DNA from: SM23-62 sp964575235
GTDB taxonomy: Bacteria > Bacteroidota > Bacteroidia > Bacteroidales > SM23-62
Direction: 5' to 3'
Length of the DNA: 12,048 nt
Assembly: GCA_964575235.1 (NCBI GenBank)
Contig: CAZNQG010000101.1
Location: forward strand, 1 to 12,048
Shown: one piece after another, positions 1 through 7,159 of the stretch
Layout: each line of letters starts with the position of its first letter
How positions within the stretch are numbered: position 1 is the stretch's first letter
The notes under the pieces: model-generated
Databases searched by the model: none
Seen by the model: the letters and a program-made list of their open reading frames with translations, nothing else
Told to the model about the DNA's origin: nothing
Made by a program: the position numbers and the translations under genes

Positions 1-338
1 TCGATATACGAACGAACGAACGTTACGAAAACCAAACGGTTTTTGAAACCATACGGGAAAACGTTGAATGCGAAGTGAAGGCCCGGTCCTTCCGGCTGGC
101 CCCGTCGCAGATCGCGAAAACCCATCCGCTGGTGCTAAGGGGTCTTGATCTGGGACTTGAAGCCTATGGTTCCCTGACCCTCTCGGACCAGTCCCTCATG
201 CCCTTCAGCACCCTGAAAGTCGGCCCGGGAGACCCGCAGCGATCCCATACCGCGGACGAATTTATCACCGTCGATGAAATCCGGCAGGGGATCATCACCT
301 ATATACAATTGCTCGACGGGCTGAAACTGAAAAAATAA
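1..338 (+). CDS. argE: M20-family deacylase, ArgE type (C-terminal part, 5' end outside window)
   Basis: An open frame runs from the window edge (first full codon at base 3) to TAA at 336-338, giving 111 visible residues, so an internal GTG at 75 is not the true start. The visible part begins DIRTNERY, a turn typical of ArgE/DapE-like M20 zinc peptidases of Bacteroidota. It ends with KVGPGD..RSHTADEFI, where the His encoded at 246-248 is in the place of the conserved C-terminal metal-ligand histidine. Family knowledge: these enzymes remove the acetyl or succinyl group from ornithine or citrulline in arginine synthesis. In Bacteroidota the substrate is often the N-acylated citrulline, because the transcarbamylase acts on acylated ornithine; which acyl group applies here cannot be read from this fragment. 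argH follows after 76 nt on the same strand, which supports an arginine role over DapE or a general dipeptidase. The N-terminal catalytic half is not in view. Confidence 0.85.
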   Translation, partial: DIRTNERYENQTVFETIRENVECEVKARSFRLAPSQIAKTHPLVLRGLDLGLEAYGSLTLSDQSLMPFSTLKVGPGDPQRSHTADEFITVDEIRQGIITYIQLLDGLKLKK

Positions 339-352
339 GAAATGATAACTAT

Positions 353-394
353 GGAGCCGTTGGGAGGGAGAAGGATCAAGGGGACACCGGCTCC
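353..394 (+). other. Stem-loop with purine-rich loop in the argE-argH gap
   Basis: GGAGCCG (353-359) and CGGCTCC (388-394) are perfect 7-bp inverted repeats enclosing a 28-nt loop. The loop is strikingly purine-rich, with several G runs between 361 and 383. It ends 20 nt before the argH start. There is no T run after it, so it does not look like a normal terminator. It could be an mRNA processing or stability hairpin, a leader element, or chance. Nothing else in the gap suggests a promoter. Confidence 0.35.
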
Positions 395-414
395 TGAAAT
401 AAACGGATGAAAAA

Positions 415-1752
415 ATGAAAAAACTGTGGGAAAAGGGTGTTTCCGTCAACCGGGAGATCGAGAGATTCACCATCGGTAAGGACCCCGAACTGGACCTGCA
501 CCTGGCACGCTACGATGCGCTGGGCACCCTTGCACATGCACAAATGCTTCAGTCCATAGGAGTCCTGAACGAACGGGAATGCAAGGACCTGAAATCCGGA
601 CTCCTGGACATCCTGGCCGCCATCGATCAGGAGAAGTTCCGCATCGAAAGCGGGGTTGAGGATGTCCATTCACAGGTGGAAAAGATCCTGACCGAGCGCC
701 TGGGCGATACCGGTAAAAAAGTCCATACGGGCCGTTCCCGGAACGACCAGGTGGCAGTGGACCTGCACATGTTCGTACGCGACGGGATACGAAGGATTGC
801 CGTCGGGGCGGAAGACCTTTTTAACGCCCTGATGCTGCTGGCAAAGGACTACCGGGACCTGTCCCTGCCCGGTTATACCCATTTTCAGGTGGCCATGCCT
901 TCCAGTTTCGGGTTGTGGTTCAGCTCCTATGCGGAGGACCTGGCCGATGACATAATCGTCCTCCAGGGAGCCTACCGGCTTGCGAACCAGAACCCGCTGG
1001 GAGCGGCGGCTGGCTTTGGAACATCCATCCCGCTGAACCGTGAAATGACCACCCGCTTGCTTGGTTTTGAAACGCTTCGCTTTAATTCCATGCATTCCAT
1101 GATGGCAAGGGGAAAGCTTGAAAAAATCACCGCCCAGGCACTTTCCTCCCTGGCCGGAACCCTTTCCAGACTGGCTTTGGATGTCACGCTTTACATGGGA
1201 CAAAATTTTGATTTCATATCCTTTCCCGAGGAGTATACAACCGGATCCAGCATCATGCCGCATAAGAAAAATCCGGACGTTTTCGAACTGATCCGCGGGA
1301 AATGCAACCGGATCAAATCCCTCGCCTTTGAAACCGACCTGGTCATCACGAACCTCCCGAGCGGTTACCACAGGGATTACCAGGTCCTGAAGGAAAACCT
1401 GATCCCGGCCTTTGAGGAAATCCTTTCCTGCATGAGCATGGCGGAGAAAGTGCTCCTCCGGGTAAAGATCCGCGAAAACATACTGGATGACGCGGCCTAC
1501 AAATACATCGGGAGTGTGGATAGGGTAAACGAAATGGTCAGCAAGGGAGTCCCATTCAGGGAAGCCTACCAGACCGTCGCCCAGCAGATACGAAATAAAA
1601 ATTATACCACCGAACGCAGTACCGAACATACGCATGAGGGAAGCATAGGCAACCTGTGCCTGGAAGAGATCCTGGATAAAATGAACCGGCGCATGGATGC
1701 CTTCGGTTTCGAAAAGATCGATGTCGCATTCAAATCCTTGATAGAAGGCTAG
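415..1752 (+). CDS. argH: Argininosuccinate lyase
   Basis: This enzyme cleaves argininosuccinate to arginine and fumarate, the last step of arginine synthesis, in the cytoplasm as a homotetramer. The 445-residue protein is a usual length. Motifs in order are HTGRSRNDQVA (residues 104-114), GYTHFQVAMP (153-162, with the active-site TH pair) and the fumarase/aspartase-superfamily signature GSSIMPHKKNPD (277-288), which holds the catalytic serine on its mobile loop. MPHKK in place of the commoner MPQKK, and FQVAMP in place of LQxAQP, are variants I associate with Bacteroidota ArgH and do not suggest loss of activity. The ATG at 415 was chosen because it opens the frame; the ATG eight bases earlier is out of frame and closes after three codons. 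It lies between the ArgE-type gene and proB (3-nt gap), as part of one biosynthetic run. Confidence 0.97.
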   Translation: MKKLWEKGVSVNREIERFTIGKDPELDLHLARYDALGTLAHAQMLQSIGVLNERECKDLKSGLLDILAAIDQEKFRIESGVEDVHSQVEKILTERLGDTGKKVHTGRSRNDQVAVDLHMFVRDGIRRIAVGAEDLFNALMLLAKDYRDLSLPGYTHFQVAMPSSFGLWFSSYAEDLADDIIVLQGAYRLANQNPLGAAAGFGTSIPLNREMTTRLLGFETLRFNSMHSMMARGKLEKITAQALSSLAGTLSRLALDVTLYMGQNFDFISFPEEYTTGSSIMPHKKNPDVFELIRGKCNRIKSLAFETDLVITNLPSGYHRDYQVLKENLIPAFEEILSCMSMAEKVLLRVKIRENILDDAAYKYIGSVDRVNEMVSKGVPFREAYQTVAQQIRNKNYTTERSTEHTHEGSIGNLCLEEILDKMNRRMDAFGFEKIDVAFKSLIEG

Positions 1753-1755
1753 GCA

Positions 1756-2565
1756 ATGATGAATGCATACAGGGAAACATTGGCCTCGAAGCAAAGAATT
1801 GTGGTAAAGGTGGGTACCTCCATCCTGGCTTTTCCGAACGGGAAAAGCAATTATACGAGGCTGGAAAAACTAAGCATGGTTCTGTCGGACCTGATGAGCT
1901 GCGGGAAGGAGATCGTCCTGGTTTCATCGGGCGCCATTGGGATCGGTGCCGGGCGGCTTAAAATGGACGAGCCCCCCGAAAACCTAGTGGCACGCCAGGC
2001 ACTGGCCGCCATCGGGCAGGTGGAACTGATCCGGATTTACCAGAAATTTTTTGATGAGTACAACCAGATGGTGGCTCAGGTTTTGCTGACACCGGAAGGA
2101 ATGGATGATCCGGTGCGGTTTAACAATGCGCAGAATACCCTGAACCAGTTGATCAGCATGAAGATCCTTCCGGTCATCAACGAAAACGATACCGTATCCA
2201 CCTTCGAAATCCAGTTCGGCGACAACGACCAGCTCTCGGCCAAGGTGGCCCTCATGGTGGGAGCGGACCTGCTTATCATCCTGTCGGACATCGACGGGTT
2301 CTATTCCGCCGACCCCAAACAAAACCCGGATGCACGGATCCTCACGGAGGTGTACGAGATCTCCGGAGAGATTGAACGTTACGCCAGCGGGATAGGCTCC
2401 TCCTTTGCCAGGGGGGGCATGGCATCCAAAATTTCGGCCGTGAAGATCTGCAGGGAAAAAGGCATCGACACGGTGATCATCAACGGGCAGAACCCGAAGA
2501 ACATACTGAAGGTCATTTCAGGAGAACCGATCGGGACCCTCTTCGTATCCGGGGATAAACCCTGA
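1756..2565 (+). CDS. proB: Glutamate 5-kinase, short form without PUA domain
   Basis: This enzyme phosphorylates the gamma-carboxyl of glutamate with ATP, the first committed step of proline synthesis, and is normally feedback-inhibited by proline. The 269 residues are essentially one amino-acid-kinase domain: VKVGTS (17-22), VSSGA (56-60), NENDTV (142-147), FGDND (154-158), SDIDGFY (177-183) and GGMASK (220-225). The protein stops just after GTLF (260-263), where enzymes of the E. coli type (about 367 residues) go on into a PUA domain. The stop is followed at once by the proA leader, so this is a natural short form and not a visible frameshift. Two adjacent ATGs (1756, 1759) could start it; AGAAGG inside the end of argH is a plausible ribosome site. 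The 3-nt gap to argH suggests translational coupling. Confidence 0.96.
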   Translation: MMNAYRETLASKQRIVVKVGTSILAFPNGKSNYTRLEKLSMVLSDLMSCGKEIVLVSSGAIGIGAGRLKMDEPPENLVARQALAAIGQVELIRIYQKFFDEYNQMVAQVLLTPEGMDDPVRFNNAQNTLNQLISMKILPVINENDTVSTFEIQFGDNDQLSAKVALMVGADLLIILSDIDGFYSADPKQNPDARILTEVYEISGEIERYASGIGSSFARGGMASKISAVKICREKGIDTVIINGQNPKNILKVISGEPIGTLFVSGDKP

Positions 2566-2609
2566 CGCAAAATGGCAATAGCACAGAGCAAATAAAACAA
2601 GAATCGCAA

Positions 2610-3857
2610 ATGGAAGAATTGGTTGAAAAAGGGAAGAAAGCGCGGGAGGCTGCCGGTTTCCTGTCTCAGTCCCCCACCTCCGCAAAAAACAGGGTCCTGA
2701 ACGGGGCGGCGGCAAAGCTACGCAGCTCGGCAGGCTCCATCCTGAAAGCAAACCGGGAGGATATGCAGAATGCCCGGGAAGGGGGACTGAAAGGGGCCAT
2801 TCTGGACCGGCTCCTGCTGACGGAGGAACGGATTGAGTCCATGGCCGGGGGACTCGAAGCCATTGCCCTGCTGGAAGACCCCGTGGGGGAGGTGCTGTTC
2901 ATGAAAAAAAGGCCTAACGGGCTAACCATCGGACAGAAACGGGTTCCCATGGGAGTGATCGGGATCATATACGAATCACGCCCCAACGTTACCGCCGATG
3001 TGTTCGGACTCTGCCTGAAAACCGGGAACGCGGCTATCCTTCGCGGGGGCAAGGAAGCTTTTCGTTCCAACCTGGCCATAACAGGAATCATCCAGGAGGT
3101 TTTGAAGGAGAACGGGTTCCCGACCGAATGCCTCCAGCTCGTGGAGGACACCAGCAGGGATAGCGCCGTTGCGTTGATGAAGCTGAAAGAATACCTCGAC
3201 CTGCTGATTCCCAGGGGGGGAGCGGGACTGATACAAACCGTGGTCGAAAATTCCCATGTGCCGGTCATCGAAACCGGGGTGGGCAACTGCCATATTTACG
3301 TGGACGAATCCGCCGACCTGGACAAGGCCCTGGCCATTATCATCAATGCCAAGACCCAGCGCCCGGGGGTGTGCAATGCCGCCGAGAGCCTGCTGGTACA
3401 CGAAAAGATAGCGGAAAAGTTCCTGAAGCCGGCGGGAAAAGAACTTCTTGAACGCGGGGTTGAGATCCGGGGAGATGCCGGGACCTGCAGGATCATTCCC
3501 GGGGCCGTTCCGGCCAGCGGGGAAGACTGGGCGACGGAATTCCTGGACCTGATCCTTTCGGTAAAAGTGGTATCATCCCTGGATGAGGCCATCGGTCACA
3601 TACGAACCTACGGCACCGGGCACAGCGAGGCCATCCTTACCGGGAATTACAGCAACGCGCAGGAATTCCTGGACCGGGTGGATGCTGCAGCGGTTTACGT
3701 AAATGCCTCCACGCGCTTTACGGATGGTTTTGAGTTCGGGTTCGGGGCCGAAATCGGCATCAGCACCCAGAAACTCCATGCCAGGGGCCCCATGGGACTC
3801 AAGGAGCTTACTTCCACCAAATACATCATTTACGGCAACGGGCAGGTAAGGGAATAG
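2610..3857 (+). CDS. proA: Glutamate-5-semialdehyde dehydrogenase (gamma-glutamyl phosphate reductase)
   Basis: This NADPH-dependent enzyme reduces the glutamyl 5-phosphate made by ProB to glutamate 5-semialdehyde, which cyclises to pyrroline-5-carboxylate. At 415 residues it is full length for the aldehyde-dehydrogenase-superfamily ProA. Visible motifs are YESRPNVTAD (121-130), LIPRGG (199-204), ETGVGNCHIYVD (221-232), the catalytic cysteine at residue 255 in RPGVCNAAES, and the conserved C-terminal block running from VYVNASTRF (362-370) through FGFGAEIG to KLHARGPMGL (388-397). proB ends 44 nt upstream on the same strand, and the two enzymes are known to channel the unstable phosphate between them. 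The start at 2610 lacks an obvious Shine-Dalgarno site, as is common in Bacteroidota. proC is not in the window. This appears to be the last gene of the arg-pro run; a 152-nt gap follows. Confidence 0.97.
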   Translation: MEELVEKGKKAREAAGFLSQSPTSAKNRVLNGAAAKLRSSAGSILKANREDMQNAREGGLKGAILDRLLLTEERIESMAGGLEAIALLEDPVGEVLFMKKRPNGLTIGQKRVPMGVIGIIYESRPNVTADVFGLCLKTGNAAILRGGKEAFRSNLAITGIIQEVLKENGFPTECLQLVEDTSRDSAVALMKLKEYLDLLIPRGGAGLIQTVVENSHVPVIETGVGNCHIYVDESADLDKALAIIINAKTQRPGVCNAAESLLVHEKIAEKFLKPAGKELLERGVEIRGDAGTCRIIPGAVPASGEDWATEFLDLILSVKVVSSLDEAIGHIRTYGTGHSEAILTGNYSNAQEFLDRVDAAAVYVNASTRFTDGFEFGFGAEIGISTQKLHARGPMGLKELTSTKYIIYGNGQVRE

Positions 3858-4009
3858 CGCCCGATACCGGGTTCACGCCGGACCAGGTTATCCATATTTT
3901 CCGTAAATTTCAGGTATAATTTTCAAATTGAGTTCCGGCCATAACGGGATAAACCGAACTGCATCCCTGGTGGATCCGGACCGGACGAAAGGCCAGGCGG
4001 AAAAGTAAC
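3858..4009 (+). promoter_or_regulatory. Gap after proA with weak promoter-like and inverted-repeat signals
   Basis: This 152-nt non-coding gap has an AT-rich patch at 3891-3930. It includes TAATTTTC (3917-3924), one base off the Bacteroidota -7 element TAnnTTTG, overlapping a TATAAT at 3915-3920. I see no good TTTG at the right distance upstream. GGTTATCC (3886-3893) and GGATAAACC (3947-3955) form an imperfect inverted repeat with one bulge around this patch. No clear terminator for proA was found. A promoter for the gene at 4010 could lie here but is unproven. Confidence 0.25.
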
Positions 4010-4612
4010 ATGACGCAAGAAGATCATAAATACCTGCACAGAGCCCGGGCTATGAAAAGAAGCCGCATGAACAGCCATTCCATACACGGTCTTGCAGGCA
4101 TAAGTCTTTTTCTCATCCTGATGGTCCCGCCCTTGATAACCTTTTCCTGGCTTGAGTACCGCAAGTCGGCAATCCGGAATGAGGTCCGGTCCAGGATAAC
4201 GAAAGGGTTCGGCAGAGAGGAACTCCTACTGTTGAAATTTTCAATTGAGGAATCCCGCACGAAACTCCGCTGGAAAGGTCCGGGTGAATTTGAATACAAG
4301 CGCCGGATGTACGATGTCGTCGAAACCATTGAAAAGGGAGATACCCTTTACTTATGGTGTTGGTGGGACGTTGAAGAGACCAGCCTGAACCGCAGGATTA
4401 CCGAGCTGGTTGCAAGAACCTTTCGCGATGACCCGCAAAAAAAAGAGAAACAGGAACGGCTTCAATCCTATTTCAAATCACTCTTTTGTTCGAACCTGTT
4501 CAACTGGAATTCCGTTCCGCCCAGCCTTACCATCACCACACCCTGCATCTGCATCGATCTTTACATTTCACTGGCAATCCCTCCTCCCAAACCGCCTCCA
4601 CGCTTAAGTTAA
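4010..4612 (+). CDS. Small membrane-anchored protein of unknown function, upstream of a TonB receptor
   Basis: I do not recognise a named family. The 200-residue frame has a basic N-terminus, one hydrophobic segment at about residues 29-48 and then a charged, probably extracytoplasmic region: KFSIEESRTKLRWKG (76-90), EFEYKRRMYDVVE (93-105), and an aromatic stretch containing WCWWDVEET (116-124) followed by a likely helix to about 157. The tail contains CICID (179-183) and ends with PPPKPPPRLS. The start is uncertain: ATG at 4010 adds 14 residues before a second ATG (4052), and a third lies at residue 20. The TonB receptor starts 63 nt after its stop on the same strand, so a shared role in uptake is a reasonable inference but not shown. 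The stop codon lies inside the left arm of the inverted repeat 4604-4664. The odd tail could be natural or a late frameshift. That the frame is a real gene rests on its length, its TM plus soluble layout, and its position. Confidence 0.65.
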   Translation: MTQEDHKYLHRARAMKRSRMNSHSIHGLAGISLFLILMVPPLITFSWLEYRKSAIRNEVRSRITKGFGREELLLLKFSIEESRTKLRWKGPGEFEYKRRMYDVVETIEKGDTLYLWCWWDVEETSLNRRITELVARTFRDDPQKKEKQERLQSYFKSLFCSNLFNWNSVPPSLTITTPCICIDLYISLAIPPPKPPPRLS

Positions 4613-4664
4613 ACCAGCCTTAAAACTCCGGGCTTTTTGCCCGGGATTTCATCGTTTAACTTAA
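4604..4664. repeat. 11-bp perfect inverted repeat enclosing a GC-rich hairpin
   Basis: TTAAGTTAAAC (4604-4614) and GTTTAACTTAA (4654-4664) are exact reverse complements separated by 39 nt. Inside that interval sits a second, GC-rich inverted repeat (4628-4644). The left arm contains the stop codon of the gene at 4010, and the right arm ends 11 nt before the TonB receptor start. As RNA it could fold into one long stem with an inner hairpin; as DNA the AT-rich arms could be half-sites for a regulator. Which of these holds is not decidable from sequence alone. Confidence 0.6.
4628..4644 (+). terminator. GC hairpin before the TonB receptor gene, possible attenuator or terminator
   Basis: CCGGGC (4628-4633) and GCCCGG (4639-4644) pair perfectly around a loop of five T residues, with a possible extra T-G pair outside. 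The bases after the stem (ATTTCATC) are not a true U tract, so intrinsic termination would be weak. Its place between the small gene and the receptor suits partial termination or mRNA processing. Confidence 0.35.
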
Positions 4665-4675
4665 TCCATTCCACC

Positions 4676-7081
4676 ATGAAGAAATTTTTGGTTCTGTGGC
4701 TGGTCTCGGGTCTGTGTGGACTTGCCCTGTCTCAGACAATAACCGTAAGAGACCGGGAGACCGGAGAACCCATCGGACTGGTCACCATTCTTAGTGAAAC
4801 CCCAAACGTGCATGCCACTACAAACCTGAAAGGTCAAGCCGATATAACGGCTTTCAGGGGTTCGGAGAAAATAGAATTACGCTTCGTTGGTTATAAAACA
4901 GTGGTTAAAAGCTATGCCGAACTGGAAGAAGATACCTTCCAGGTTATGATGGAGGTCTCGAACCTGAATCTGGAAGAAGTGGTGGTTTCAGCCACACGCT
5001 GGAAACAGACTTCAAGCCGGATACCGATAAAGATCATTTCGATACCGGCCCGGGAAATAGCTTTCCAGAACCCGCAAACAGCAGCCGACCTGCTCGGTAT
5101 TTCCGGGAAGGTCTTTATCCAGAAAAGCCAGCAGGGAGGAGGCAGTCCCATGATCCGGGGATTTGCCGCCAACCGCCTGTTGTATGCCGTTGACGGGGTG
5201 CGTATGAATACGGCCATTTTCCGCGGCGGGAACATCCAGAATGTGATCAACCTGGATCCTTTTGCCATCGAGAATACGGAGGTGCTTTTCGGGCCGGGTT
5301 CGGTCATTTACGGCAGCGATGCCATCGGCGGAGTAATGAGTTTCCAGACGCTGGCACCACAGTTTTCACTCACGGATAAACCCCTGGTGACCGGAAAGGC
5401 TGTGGCAAGGTATTCCTCTGCAAATTCTGAACGAACCGGCCATTTGGATGTGAACGTCGGATGGGGGAAATGGGCCATGACAACGAGCATCAGTTCATGG
5501 GATTTTGACCATTTGCGTCAGGGTAGCAAGGGACCTGACGATTATCTGAAGCCATACTATGTTCAATGCCAGGATAGTGTGGATCGCATCATATCCCAGG
5601 ATGATCCGCTGCTGCAGATCCCGTCGGCCTATTCCCAGATCAACCTGATGCAGAAGCTCCGGTACAGGCCAAACGAGAACTGGGATCTCCAGTATGGGTT
5701 TCACTACTCGGAAACATCTGCATACGGCAGGTATGACCGGCACAACCGGGTACGGAACGGACTTCCAAGATATGCCGAATGGGATTACGGTCCCCAGCTC
5801 TGGATGTTGAACAACCTTGAGGTAACACATTATGGCGGAAACCCGGTTTACGATCAGCTGACCCTGCGTCTGGCATTCCAATCCTTCGAGGAAAGCCGCA
5901 TCAGCCGTTCCCTGGGTGATGATGAGCGCAATACCCAGACCGATAAGGTGAAGGCTTATTCGGCAAACCTTGATTTTGTGAAATCAACCGGCACCCGGAA
6001 CACGCTGTTCTATGGCCTTGAATACATCAGGGATGACGTGAGCTCGACCGGGATGCTTACCGACATCTCTTCCGGGAGCGAAACCAGGGGGCCTTCCCGC
6101 TATCCCCGGTCGGCATGGAGCTCCGTCGCGGTTTACCTCGAGGATCAGGTCGGATTGACCGATCGTTTCAACCTTCTTGCAGGTCTGCGCTACAACCGGT
6201 ACATGCTGGAGTCGGATTTCGATACGACGTTTTATCCTTTCCCGTTCACCCGTGCAAACATCAACCATGGAGCCCTGACGGGAAGCCTGGGAGGGATTTA
6301 CCGGCTTTCGGAAAGCTGGATCGTAAGTCTTAACCTGGGGACGGCCTTCCGTTCACCCAACGTGGATGATCTTGGGAAGGTATTTGATTCCGAGCCCGGG
6401 GCCGCGACCGTTCCTAATCCCGAGCTGCATGCAGAATATGCCTGGAACATCAACCTGGGACTGGCGAAGGTATTTTACGAACGGGTAAAACTCGATCTTA
6501 ACGGATACTACACTTATCTGCAAAATGCCATGGTTCGAAGGGATTTCCAGCTGGGAGGGCGGGATAGCATCCTTTACCAGGGCGAAATGAGCAAGGTGCA
6601 GGCCATTCAAAATGCAGCCATGGCATATGTACTGGGCGTCCAGGCCGGGTTGGAGGTAAAATTCCCGAAAGGATTCAGCTTTTCGACGGATCTGAATTAC
6701 CAGTCCGGCAAGGAGGAGCTGGATGACGGATCGACCAGTACGTTGAGACATGCAGCTCCCCTTTTCGGCATTTCACGCCTGACCTTCCAGGCCGACAAGC
6801 TGAATCTACAGCTTTATGCCTGTTACCAGGGTGAGCGAAAGCCGGAAGACATGCCTGTGGAAGAACTCGGCAAGGATGAGATCTATGCCAAGGACGCGGG
6901 CGGGAATAACTACTCGCCTTCCTGGTACACGGTCAATGTAAAGGCCCGTTACCAGCTTACGGGGCATTTCATGGTAAGCGCCGGGGTCGAAAACCTGACG
7001 GACCGGAGATACCGGCCATACAGTTCCGGGATCTCGGGACCGGGAAGGAATTTTATTTTTTCCCTCAGGGCCGTTTTTTAA
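4676..7081 (+). CDS. TonB-dependent outer-membrane receptor, haem/haemoglobin-receptor-like
   Basis: This is an outer-membrane beta-barrel that imports a bound ligand using TonB energy. The chosen ATG at 4676 gives 801 residues with a signal peptide (MKKFLVLWLV...ALSQ, about 1-20); a TTG 39 nt earlier would bury it behind 13 extra residues. A carboxypeptidase-regulatory-like beta domain follows (about 21-95), then a TonB-box-like EEVVVSATR (100-108) and the plug (about 110-225) with GGGSPMIRGFAANR, VDGVRMN and GPGSVIYGSDAIGGV. The barrel ends at a terminal Phe (FIFSLRAVF). Plug wording, FRSP (558-561), NPEL (581-584) and PYSSGISGPGRNF near the C-terminus resemble haemoglobin/haem receptors with FRAP and NPNL motifs. 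However, no histidine lies between the two motifs, where HmuR-type haem receptors have a ligand His, so the substrate is uncertain. The small membrane protein lies upstream; no HmuY-like or ABC genes are in view. Confidence 0.9.
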   Translation: MKKFLVLWLVSGLCGLALSQTITVRDRETGEPIGLVTILSETPNVHATTNLKGQADITAFRGSEKIELRFVGYKTVVKSYAELEEDTFQVMMEVSNLNLEEVVVSATRWKQTSSRIPIKIISIPAREIAFQNPQTAADLLGISGKVFIQKSQQGGGSPMIRGFAANRLLYAVDGVRMNTAIFRGGNIQNVINLDPFAIENTEVLFGPGSVIYGSDAIGGVMSFQTLAPQFSLTDKPLVTGKAVARYSSANSERTGHLDVNVGWGKWAMTTSISSWDFDHLRQGSKGPDDYLKPYYVQCQDSVDRIISQDDPLLQIPSAYSQINLMQKLRYRPNENWDLQYGFHYSETSAYGRYDRHNRVRNGLPRYAEWDYGPQLWMLNNLEVTHYGGNPVYDQLTLRLAFQSFEESRISRSLGDDERNTQTDKVKAYSANLDFVKSTGTRNTLFYGLEYIRDDVSSTGMLTDISSGSETRGPSRYPRSAWSSVAVYLEDQVGLTDRFNLLAGLRYNRYMLESDFDTTFYPFPFTRANINHGALTGSLGGIYRLSESWIVSLNLGTAFRSPNVDDLGKVFDSEPGAATVPNPELHAEYAWNINLGLAKVFYERVKLDLNGYYTYLQNAMVRRDFQLGGRDSILYQGEMSKVQAIQNAAMAYVLGVQAGLEVKFPKGFSFSTDLNYQSGKEELDDGSTSTLRHAAPLFGISRLTFQADKLNLQLYACYQGERKPEDMPVEELGKDEIYAKDAGGNNYSPSWYTVNVKARYQLTGHFMVSAGVENLTDRRYRPYSSGISGPGRNFIFSLRAVF

Positions 7082-7105
7082 TCCGGGCGGTAAAAAGCCC
7101 TGGAT
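7081..7105. terminator. Hairpin at the end of the TonB receptor gene
   Basis: ATCC+GGGC (7081-7088) pairs with GCCC and GGAT (7097-7105) around an 8-nt loop, with one bulged T at 7101. It begins on the last base of the receptor stop codon, in the 78-nt gap between converging genes. No T run follows the stem in either direction, so termination here would not follow the classical intrinsic model. It may instead protect the 3' end of the mRNA. Confidence 0.35.
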
Positions 7106-7159
7106 GCTGGTTTGAGAACAGACGACCGGAGCGGGCGAAAACCATCAGGGTCAATGCCG

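Noticed and set aside
9..20. Tandem CGAA repeated three times near the window start
   Set aside because: It is inside the coding frame of the M20 deacylase and encodes part of the conserved DIRTNERY stretch, so coding sequence explains it.
670..1794. Long minus-strand open frame (374 codons) opposite argH
   Set aside because: It lies fully against argH, which has all its family motifs. The translation shows no recognisable domain and reads as a codon-biased shadow.
2572..2595. Seven-codon ATG...TAA frame in the proB-proA gap as a leader peptide
   Set aside because: It lacks proline or arginine codons, a ribosome site and any associated hairpin, so nothing supports attenuation.
4637..4675. 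TTG at 4637 as the start of the TonB receptor
   Set aside because: It would place 13 residues before a normal signal peptide and lies in the GC hairpin. The ATG at 4676 starts exactly at the signal sequence.
4689..4735. Lipoprotein signal in the TonB receptor around Cys14 (SGLC)
   Set aside because: The residue before the cysteine is Leu rather than Gly, Ala or Ser, and the hydrophobic segment continues past it to ALSQ, which fits signal peptidase I.
7108..7144. TGGTTT / AAACCA inverted repeat in the gap between the receptor and carA
   Set aside because: Only 6 bp with a 25-nt loop and no T run; likely chance.
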